From DATESG01 sp964480275 (GTDB lineage Bacteria; Bacillota_I; Bacilli_A; RFN20; CAG-826), in NCBI GenBank assembly GCA_964480275.1, contig CAYZOC010000025.1:1-14573 (forward strand): a DNA stretch of 14,573 bases. Direction: 5' to 3'. The notes below the pieces were generated by a model that searched no databases, had not been told where the DNA came from, and worked only from the letters and a program-made list of their open reading frames with translations. Within the stretch, counting starts at the first letter, position 1. Every line of letters begins with the position of its first letter. The translations under genes were made by a program, and so were the position numbers. Of the stretch, positions 7,180 to 13,480 are shown piece after piece.

Positions 7180-7223
7180 GCTCCCTGTTTTCTCCCTTAA
7201 AAACTCGAGTGAAAACATGTGTC

Positions 7224-7347
7224 AAAAAAGGCGAGAAAATATTCGATTTTTTTCAACAAAAAAACGCTAAGAAAAAAATAGAGAAAAGGCAACATAAAAT
7301 CGATTAATATTTCAATAAAAAAATTCTAAAAAAAACCGACAAAAAAA
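7224..7347. other. Phased A/T-tract region upstream of the pot operon (possible DNA bend)
   Basis: Tracts of four to eight A (or T) are centred near 7226, 7237, 7250, 7261, 7275, 7285, 7297, 7320, 7331 and 7344. The spacings are about 11-12 bases, with one double step, close to the helical repeat. Such phasing is known to bend DNA. The 7180-7429 spacer otherwise holds no gene that I can see. Confidence 0.45.
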
Positions 7348-7362
7348 TATTTACTTTTTTAT

Positions 7363-7391
7363 TTGTTTTTTTTGTCAATATCATATATATT
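7363..7391 (+). promoter_or_regulatory. Weak candidate promoter for potABCD
   Basis: TTGTTT (7363-7368) and TATATT (7386-7391) are spaced by 17 bases. The -10 is good (5/6) and the -35 poor (3/6). The phased A-tracts lie directly upstream. In sequence this AT-rich many alternatives exist, so confidence is low. Confidence 0.25.
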
Positions 7392-7410
7392 TTTACTTGA
7401 AAAAACTTTA

Positions 7411-7416
7411 AGGGGG
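7411..7416 (+). promoter_or_regulatory. potA ribosome binding site with long spacing
   Basis: The purine-rich AGGGGG lies 13 bases before ATG 7430, longer than the usual 5-9. No in-frame start codon lies closer, so the ATG is retained. Initiation may be less efficient than the strong site suggests. Confidence 0.55.
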
Positions 7417-7429
7417 ACTAGCGCAAAAA

Positions 7430-8932
7430 ATGGAAAAAAAAGATGTCATTATTGAACTCATTGGAGTGACCAAAGAGTTTGATGGAAAAACCGTTGTCGA
7501 TAATTTTAATTTATACGTTAATCGTGGTGAGTTTATTACTTTCTTAGGTCCTTCTGGTTGTGGTAAGACAACAACGCTGAGGATGATTGCCGGCTTTGAA
7601 TTACCGACAAAAGGACAAATTGTTCTTAATGGTCAAGATATTTCGCATCTGCCTCCATATAAGCGCCCAGTTAATACCGTCTTTCAACGCTACGCCTTAT
7701 TTCCCCATCTTGATGTCTACGATAATATTGCCTTTGGTCTTAAAATTAAAAAAGTTAAGGTCACTGATAAAAATGGCCGGGTAAAATTTACTAAGTTAAC
7801 TAGTGATGAAATTGATGACAAAGTTTTAAAAGCCCTAAAAATGGTTGATCTTGAAGAATTTGAAGATCGGGATATTTCTACGCTCTCTGGTGGTCAACAA
7901 CAACGGGTTGCGATTGCCCGGGCGATTGTTAATGAACCAGAAATAATTTTACTCGATGAACCGCTAGGAGCGCTTGATTTAAAAATGCGCAAAGAAATGC
8001 AAATTGAACTCAAGGAAATTCATCGTAAACTCGGACTTACTTTCATCTATGTCACCCATGATCAAGAAGAAGCACTAACGATGAGTGATACAATTGTTGT
8101 CATGAATGACGGCTTAATTCAACAAATAGGCACCCCGATTGATATTTATAATGAACCAAAAAATGCCTTTGTCGCTAACTTTATTGGCGAATCAAATATT
8201 TATAATGGCCGTATGAGTGCCAAAAACCAAGTTCGCTTTCTTGGCAATGTTTTTTCCTGTGTCGATGACTTTCCGCGTAATGAAAAAGTTGACGTGATTA
8301 TTCGCCCCGAAGACGTTGAAATTGTTCGCCCTGATAAGGGGATGGTCAGTGGTAAGATTGTCAACAAGATTTTTAAGGGTGTGCACTATGAATATACAAT
8401 CATGGTCGGTAAAAACGAAGTTATCGCCCAAGATACTAAAGATCATAAAGTCGATAAGGAAGTTGGCATTTATATTGAACCTGAACTTATTCACATTATG
8501 AAATCAAACATTGTCGCTAATGTTTATAAAGATGCATGGATCAACAAGAAAAATCAAGTTGTGATTGGTGACAATGCCTTTGACTGTGATGTTACGCAAT
8601 TAATCGGTGGCAGTCATTTAGATGAAGAAGGCTATTTAGTTGATAGTGAAGGCCATAAATTCGATCTCAATGATGTCGATGTTACGGCAAGTATTGAGCT
8701 CAAGGATATTGTTATTAGTGATAATCTTGATGAAGGTGATGTCCTTGGTGATGTCCTCTCAATTATTTACATGGGCGACCACTATCAAGTTGTTGTCCGG
8801 ACTGATGATGAAGAAGACTTTGTCATCAATAGTGAATACTTATGGAACGAAGATGACCGCGTATCGCTAACAATTGATCCAGGTAAAATTAGCCTTAAAC
8901 TAAAAGGAGAGCTGCGTAAAGATGCAAATTAA
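7430..8932 (+). CDS. potA: Spermidine/putrescine ABC transporter ATP-binding protein with extended C-terminus
   Basis: This encodes 500 residues, well over the roughly 350-380 usual for PotA. The ATPase core is intact: Walker A GPSGCGKT (40-47), Q-loop Q86, signature LSGGQ (152-156), Walker B IILLDEP (172-178) and H-loop H210. About 16-18 extra residues (near 109-126) lie between the Q-loop and the signature, in the helical domain that contacts the permease. After the core, a TOBE-type regulatory module (about 258-359, containing IRPEDVEIV) is followed by a second, diverged copy (about 363-491). The protein energises polyamine import from the cytoplasmic face. It is the first gene of potABCD and its end overlaps potB by 11 bases, which suggests translational coupling. 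The polyamine assignment rests on the whole operon; the ATPase alone could belong to other importers of this class. Confidence 0.93.
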   Translation: MEKKDVIIELIGVTKEFDGKTVVDNFNLYVNRGEFITFLGPSGCGKTTTLRMIAGFELPTKGQIVLNGQDISHLPPYKRPVNTVFQRYALFPHLDVYDNIAFGLKIKKVKVTDKNGRVKFTKLTSDEIDDKVLKALKMVDLEEFEDRDISTLSGGQQQRVAIARAIVNEPEIILLDEPLGALDLKMRKEMQIELKEIHRKLGLTFIYVTHDQEEALTMSDTIVVMNDGLIQQIGTPIDIYNEPKNAFVANFIGESNIYNGRMSAKNQVRFLGNVFSCVDDFPRNEKVDVIIRPEDVEIVRPDKGMVSGKIVNKIFKGVHYEYTIMVGKNEVIAQDTKDHKVDKEVGIYIEPELIHIMKSNIVANVYKDAWINKKNQVVIGDNAFDCDVTQLIGGSHLDEEGYLVDSEGHKFDLNDVDVTASIELKDIVISDNLDEGDVLGDVLSIIYMGDHYQVVVRTDDEEDFVINSEYLWNEDDRVSLTIDPGKISLKLKGELRKDAN

Positions 8933-9719
8933 GTCATCGCGCCGCTATTTGTCGATACCTTATATCGTCTTTATGCTGGTCTTTGTCATTGTTCCGCTCT
9001 TTATTATTGCTTATTACGCTTTTAGTGATAGTAATCTTTTGCCCTCTTTAAACCCGGCAATCCGCTTTTTCACTAACTCGAGTCGTTTTCAAGTTTTGTT
9101 TGTTTCGCTTATATTTGGACTTTTAAATACGGTAATTTCACTTTTAATTGCGTACCCGTTAGCGTTTTTCCTTGCCGACCGTAAAATTAATAAAAACGTT
9201 GTCCTTGTTATGCTATTTGTGATGCCAATGTGGATCAACTTTGTTTTACGAACATGGGCATTACGTGATGTATTAAATTTCATTGGTCTCAGTGGAGGTG
9301 ACTATCCAGAACTAGCAACGCTCATTGGCTTAGTTTATAATTACCTTCCCTTTACGATCATGCCCTTATATGTGACGATGCTTAAACTTGATAAGAGTCA
9401 AATCGAAGCAAGTCAAGATTTAGGAGCAGGGCCTGTTCGCACATTTATTAAAATTATTCTACCAATGACAATGCCTGGCATCGTCAGTGCGGCGACCATG
9501 GTCTTTATGCCAACGATGACCTCCTATGTCATTAGTGATATTTTAGGTGAAGGTAAAGTCACATTATTTGGTAAATATATCGAACTTCACTTTGTGCAAA
9601 ATCAATGGAATGATGGTAGTTTTCTTGCACTCGTGATGCTTGTTTTAATCGGTGCTAGTGTGCTTGTTAGTCGCCAATTCCAAAATAAGGGACAAAAGAA
9701 AGAGGGCAATGTATGGTAA
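8922..9719 (+). CDS. potB: Spermidine/putrescine ABC transporter permease PotB
   Basis: This encodes 265 residues with about six membrane helices. It starts with a basic cytoplasmic N-terminus and a first helix (about 12-32), then a short extracellular loop. The cytoplasmic EAA loop, which docks on the ATPase, is visible at about 162-181 (EASQDLGAGPVRTFIKIILP, with the usual Gly in the DLGA turn). PotB and PotC together form the polyamine channel in the cytoplasmic membrane. The start at ATG 8922 lies inside the end of potA. AAGGAG at 8904-8909 sits 12 bases upstream, within potA. The last codons overlap potC by 7 bases. Length and motifs are normal for the family. Confidence 0.93.
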   Translation: MQIKSSRRYLSIPYIVFMLVFVIVPLFIIAYYAFSDSNLLPSLNPAIRFFTNSSRFQVLFVSLIFGLLNTVISLLIAYPLAFFLADRKINKNVVLVMLFVMPMWINFVLRTWALRDVLNFIGLSGGDYPELATLIGLVYNYLPFTIMPLYVTMLKLDKSQIEASQDLGAGPVRTFIKIILPMTMPGIVSAATMVFMPTMTSYVISDILGEGKVTLFGKYIELHFVQNQWNDGSFLALVMLVLIGASVLVSRQFQNKGQKKEGNVW

Positions 9720-10561
9720 AACGTATTCTAGCGAAAACTTACATTTACTTGATCCTTTTACTTATGTATCTGCCAATCCTTTTTCTCATCGTCTTTTCTT
9801 TTACTGATGCACCAATCACGGGAATGTGGAATGGCTTTACGCTGCGGCTTTATCTTGATGTATTTACCCATAGTAAAATTATGCCCGCACTTTTAAACAC
9901 GCTTCTGATTGCAAGTGTCGCAGCGCTTACTGCTACACTCCTAGGTACTTTGGGGGCCATTGGTGTGTTTTATATGAAGAAAAGGCCCAAACAAGTGCTT
10001 GAAAGTGTCAACGAAATTCCTGTCGTAAATGCTGATGTTGTCATTGCGATTTCCCTTGCCTTACTTTTTAAAATAAGCGTCGATAGCCTGACTAGGATTG
10101 GCCTAGTTGTTGATGATAAAAACTTTCTAACTCTTTTGATTGGTCATATTGTCCTCTCAATTAGTTTTGTCTATCTAAATGTTAAGCCTAAACTTCAACA
10201 AATGGATCCTAATGACTATGAAGCAGCGCTTGATTTAGGGGCTCGTCCTAGCTATGCCCTGATCAAAGTTGTGCTCCCGGCGATTGTTCCGGGCATCATC
10301 TCGGGCTTTATGCTCGCGTTTACCCTCTCGCTTGATGACTTTATTATTACAAGTTTCTTGCGCGATAAAAGTTTTGATACACTATCGACATACGTTCAAG
10401 GTGTTATTGTAAAATCAACCATCCCCGCCGAACTTAGGGCGTTAACGACATATATCTTTCTGATTACCTCTGTGATTGTAATCGCAAATGGCCGGAAGAA
10501 GAAATCGAAAGCGATGCTACGAGCAAGCAAGCGGGCGATGTTAAGGAAAGGAGCAAGATAA
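9713..10561 (+). CDS. potC: Spermidine/putrescine ABC transporter permease PotC
   Basis: This encodes 282 residues and is the second permease subunit. A first helix at about 9-30 is followed by FTDAPITGMWNGFTL, a typical start of the PotC periplasmic loop. The EAA loop is at about 170-190 (EAALDLGARPSYALIKVVLP), and the segment SLDDFIITSF (206-215) is a PotC hallmark. The C-terminal tail (about 260-282) is strikingly basic (RKKKSKAMLRASKRAMLRKGAR) and longer than I would expect. AGAGGG lies 6 bases before ATG 9713, and the start overlaps potB. The TAA at 10559-10561 abuts the potD ATG with no gap. It pairs with PotB as a heterodimer in the membrane. Confidence 0.93.
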   Translation: MVKRILAKTYIYLILLLMYLPILFLIVFSFTDAPITGMWNGFTLRLYLDVFTHSKIMPALLNTLLIASVAALTATLLGTLGAIGVFYMKKRPKQVLESVNEIPVVNADVVIAISLALLFKISVDSLTRIGLVVDDKNFLTLLIGHIVLSISFVYLNVKPKLQQMDPNDYEAALDLGARPSYALIKVVLPAIVPGIISGFMLAFTLSLDDFIITSFLRDKSFDTLSTYVQGVIVKSTIPAELRALTTYIFLITSVIVIANGRKKKSKAMLRASKRAMLRKGAR

Positions 10562-12031
10562 ATGAAATCTGCAAATAAATTAATGGTTTTAACAATTGCT
10601 AGTCTAAGTGCACTAGTCGCCATGACAGTGACTTGGCCAACGGCCCACACGATTGTTGGGGCCAAGGCAAGTGCAACTACTTTACGTATCTACAGTTGGG
10701 AAGATTATATTTACGAACAAGAAAGTGACGAGGATGAGGCCTCGATTATTGATCAATTCATTGCTGAATACGAGCAAGAACATGGCGTCAGTATTGAAGT
10801 CGTCTATGACACTTATTCGACGAATGAAGAAATGTATAATACCCTCGTACTTGGTGGTCAATATGACCTACTAGTTCCTAGTGACTATATGATTCAACGG
10901 CTGATCGAAGAACAACGGATTCAAACAATCGATAAGACACAAATCCCTAACTACACTACTTATGCATCTGATAAACTTCAGACGCTTTTTGAAGATAATG
11001 CCTGGGATAACTACGCGGCTGGTTATATGTGGGGAACGATGGGTCTCCTCCATAATAAAGACCATGTCGAACCTGAAGATATGACCTCATGGGGGGCTCT
11101 TTGGGATGAGAAGTACTTTAAAGATATTGCCGTTAAAGACAGTATGCGTGAAGGCTATCTTATTGGTCTCCTCCATGTTTATTACGACGAATTAATCGAA
11201 TTAAAAAGAGACTATGAAAATCTTGAGATGACGGTTAGTCAATATAACCTTGAGCTAAGTGAAATTTTAAACCGGACTGATGAAGCTACAATTGAGCTTG
11301 TTGGTCAAGCCTTAAAAGAGCTTAAGGCAAATATTTATGGAACCGAAGTCGACCAAGGTAAAAATGACATGGTCACTGGTAAAATTAAAATTAACACGGC
11401 CTGGAGTGGTGATGCTGTTTATGCTATTTATGAAGCCGCTGAAGCGGGAAATGATGTGCTTCGCTACACAGTGCCTGAAGAAGGTAGCAACATCTGGTAT
11501 GACGCTTTCGTAATGCCAACAGGGGCAAATGCTGATCTAGCCCATGCCTTTATTGACTTTGTCTCCCGGCCAGATATCGCAGTGTTAAATATTGATTATA
11601 TTGGTTATACATCATTTATTGCTGGCGATAGTATTCTTGAATATATTTTAGATTATGATGAAGTAGTTGATGAAACATTTACCGGTGAAACATACACTGT
11701 CGATCTAAGTTATTTCTTTGCTGGTACACTTGAAGAATATGCACTAGCAGATGCCACATTTGAAATTGATGCTGACTTCCGGGGTGCGCAACTCACAACC
11801 CAATATCCTAGTCTTGATGAAATCAACCGTAGTGCGGTTATGAAAAACTTTGATGAAGATGCCAATCAACGTGTCACTGACATGTGGGCGGAATTTAAGG
11901 CCACTGAACTGCAAACTTGGATGTTTATCGTTGGCGGTGCCGCGCTTGTCCTCGTCTTTGGCCTAGGTGCGCTCTTCTTTATCAAGAAAAACAAATCCTC
12001 AAGAAGCAAACGTCGTGGTAAACGGAAATAG
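10562..12031 (+). CDS. potD: Spermidine/putrescine-binding protein PotD with C-terminal membrane anchor
   Basis: This encodes 489 residues, against about 350-370 for typical PotD. A hydrophobic N-terminal signal (about 5-37) has no lipobox cysteine and offers an AKA-like signal-peptidase site near 36. The binding-protein fold follows: LRIYSWEDYI (41-50), the QYDLLVPSDYM strand (100-110), WGTMGLLHN (157-165), and AWSGDAVYAIYEA then WYDAFVMPTGA (312-322), where polyamine ligands normally come from the aromatic and acidic residues. A charged helical stretch at about 208-238 looks inserted. Residues 453-474 form a hydrophobic helix followed by a very basic tail, which would tether the protein by its C-terminus with the binding domain outside. 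AAAGGAG lies 8 bases before the ATG. The last 17 bases overlap the next gene. Confidence 0.92.
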   Translation: MKSANKLMVLTIASLSALVAMTVTWPTAHTIVGAKASATTLRIYSWEDYIYEQESDEDEASIIDQFIAEYEQEHGVSIEVVYDTYSTNEEMYNTLVLGGQYDLLVPSDYMIQRLIEEQRIQTIDKTQIPNYTTYASDKLQTLFEDNAWDNYAAGYMWGTMGLLHNKDHVEPEDMTSWGALWDEKYFKDIAVKDSMREGYLIGLLHVYYDELIELKRDYENLEMTVSQYNLELSEILNRTDEATIELVGQALKELKANIYGTEVDQGKNDMVTGKIKINTAWSGDAVYAIYEAAEAGNDVLRYTVPEEGSNIWYDAFVMPTGANADLAHAFIDFVSRPDIAVLNIDYIGYTSFIAGDSILEYILDYDEVVDETFTGETYTVDLSYFFAGTLEEYALADATFEIDADFRGAQLTTQYPSLDEINRSAVMKNFDEDANQRVTDMWAEFKATELQTWMFIVGGAALVLVFGLGALFFIKKNKSSRSKRRGKRK

Positions 12032-13199
12032 AAAAGAAAAAGTAAAAATAGCAATTATTGGCGGTGGCGTTAGTGGCGTTGCCGCCGCTTTGACTTTGCC
12101 CTCATCCTATCAAATCGATATTTTTGAGCGGGAAAACCGCCTCTTAAAAAAGTTATTAAAAACCGGGAATGGGCGCGCAAATATTTTTAATATCCATATT
12201 GGGGAAGATGACTATAATAATTCTTCATTCTTTGCCCTCCATCCCCATATCGTCGCTCTTGTTGAAAAGTTTTATCTCGACCAAGGAATTCTTTGCTTTA
12301 CTGATGAAGCAGGAAGAGGCTATCCCTATTCGCGTAGTGCAAAAACACTTGCCAATAATCTTTCTAGTCGCCTTGGCCCAAATACGACAATATATCTTGA
12401 CACTAGTGTTAGCCGTGTCGAGCCCCAAACTCAGGGCTTTTTAGTTGATGGTAAACACTATGACAAGGTTATTATTACAACGGGAAGTAGTGCTTATTAT
12501 CCTCATTTTAATCTTGCTAACAATAATGATCATTTACTTACTGCTCTAGGACTAGCGACCACTAAATTTTATCCGACTAGTGGACCACTGATGATTGAGG
12601 AAAACCTTCAAAGAATTGAAAACGAAAAGGTAAAAGCTCTCCTTACAATTACGAAGGCAAATCGTGTGCTCACAAGTGAAGATGGTGAAATTCTTTTTAA
12701 ACGCGATAGTTTAAGTGGGATTGCTAGCTTTATTGCTCATAGCCGCCTTGTCTGGGATTACCGAAAAGAAAAATCTAGCGATTATGTCGCCCATCTAAAT
12801 CTTATAAACGGTGATGAAGAGCGGGTATTTAAGCTAATTGAACATCGAAAAATGAATGGGAGAGTACTTGAGGGAATATTTAGTGAAGCTCTCAATGATT
12901 ATTTAGCCTTACGCTTAGATAAAAACTTTAAAGTCGCTGATGTTATGGCCTTATTAACGGATGTGCGCTTTAACATTCGTCCTAACTTTTTCCTCACGCA
13001 AGAGCGGGGCCAAATTATGTCGGGGGGAGTTAAAGTCGAACAAATAAACCCACATACATTCGCCACTATTAAGAATAGCAACCTCTATTTAGGTGGTGAA
13101 GTACTAGATATTGATGGTGTAAGTGGGGGCTATAATTTGATGTTTGCCCTCTATTCAGCGCTAGTAATAGCAAAAGATATTATCGACAAAAGATGTTAA
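12015..13199 (+). CDS. NAD(P)/FAD-dependent oxidoreductase, HI0933 (YhiN) family
   Basis: This encodes 394 residues if GTG 12015 is the start. An earlier GTG (11967) would add 16 residues that are not family-like and deepen the overlap with potD. The family signature is clear: the FAD Rossmann motif GGGVSG (16-21), the KTGNGRANIFN loop (49-59; family consensus TGNGRCN), GRGYPYS (100-106), VIITTGSSAYYPH (152-164), and the C-terminal flavin-binding block SGGVKVEQINPHT then LYLGGEVLDIDGVSGGYNL (357-375). The Cys of the usual GRCN is Ala here (A55). Members are cytoplasmic flavoproteins whose physiological substrate is largely unsettled; the BaiN bile-acid label given to some should not be assumed. 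The gene overlaps potD by 17 bases and is the last before the terminator at 13240, so it probably belongs to the pot transcript. The Shine-Dalgarno is weak, so coupling to potD translation is likely. Confidence 0.9.
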   Translation: MVNGNRKEKVKIAIIGGGVSGVAAALTLPSSYQIDIFERENRLLKKLLKTGNGRANIFNIHIGEDDYNNSSFFALHPHIVALVEKFYLDQGILCFTDEAGRGYPYSRSAKTLANNLSSRLGPNTTIYLDTSVSRVEPQTQGFLVDGKHYDKVIITTGSSAYYPHFNLANNNDHLLTALGLATTKFYPTSGPLMIEENLQRIENEKVKALLTITKANRVLTSEDGEILFKRDSLSGIASFIAHSRLVWDYRKEKSSDYVAHLNLINGDEERVFKLIEHRKMNGRVLEGIFSEALNDYLALRLDKNFKVADVMALLTDVRFNIRPNFFLTQERGQIMSGGVKVEQINPHTFATIKNSNLYLGGEVLDIDGVSGGYNLMFALYSALVIAKDIIDKRC

Positions 13200-13239
13200 T
13201 GAAAAACAAGCACAAAAATTTGTCAATTTTAAAAGCGAC

Positions 13240-13264
13240 AGTGTCCAAAAAGGGCACTTTTTTT
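13240..13264 (+). terminator. Intrinsic terminator of the pot-flavoprotein operon
   Basis: AGTGTCC (13240-13246) pairs with GGGCACT (13252-13258), with one G-U pair, around an AAAAA loop. Seven T follow (13258-13264). It lies 40 bases after the flavoprotein stop. Confidence 0.9.
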
Positions 13265-13332
13265 CTCGTTCAAACCACGCTTTAGAAGTTAATTAGTAGT
13301 TATAAAGTAGATAATGATTTTTTTTGAATAAA

Positions 13333-13399
13333 TTGACAACATTAGTCGAAAAAATTGTGCATAGTCTTGACACTTCTTATCAACTATAAACAAGTTTAT
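13333..13399 (+). promoter_or_regulatory. nrdD leader: two TTGACA hexamers and a 14-bp palindrome
   Basis: The consensus -35 hexamer TTGACA occurs at 13333-13338 and 13367-13372, but neither has a -10 at normal spacing. TATAAA at 13385-13390 is 12 bases from the second. The palindrome ATAAAC-AA-GTTTAT (13386-13399) overlaps that TATAAA. I see no clear NrdR box in the 13265-13480 spacer. A promoter is likely here, but its exact elements are unresolved. Confidence 0.3.
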
Positions 13400-13480
13400 T
13401 TATGCTTAAATAGGTATACACCGCAATTATATTTTTTTGTCGGCAGAGTCAATATTTTTTTAGAAACAAGGAGTGAAAAT

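Noticed and set aside
7187..7216. GTTTTC/GAAAAC as terminator of ldh
   Set aside because: The stem is 6 bp with an 18-nt loop and no T-run directly after it; too weak to call.
11967..12014. GTG 11967 as start of the flavoprotein
   Set aside because: It would overlap potD by 65 bases and add residues foreign to HI0933-family N-termini, which begin shortly before the GGG motif.
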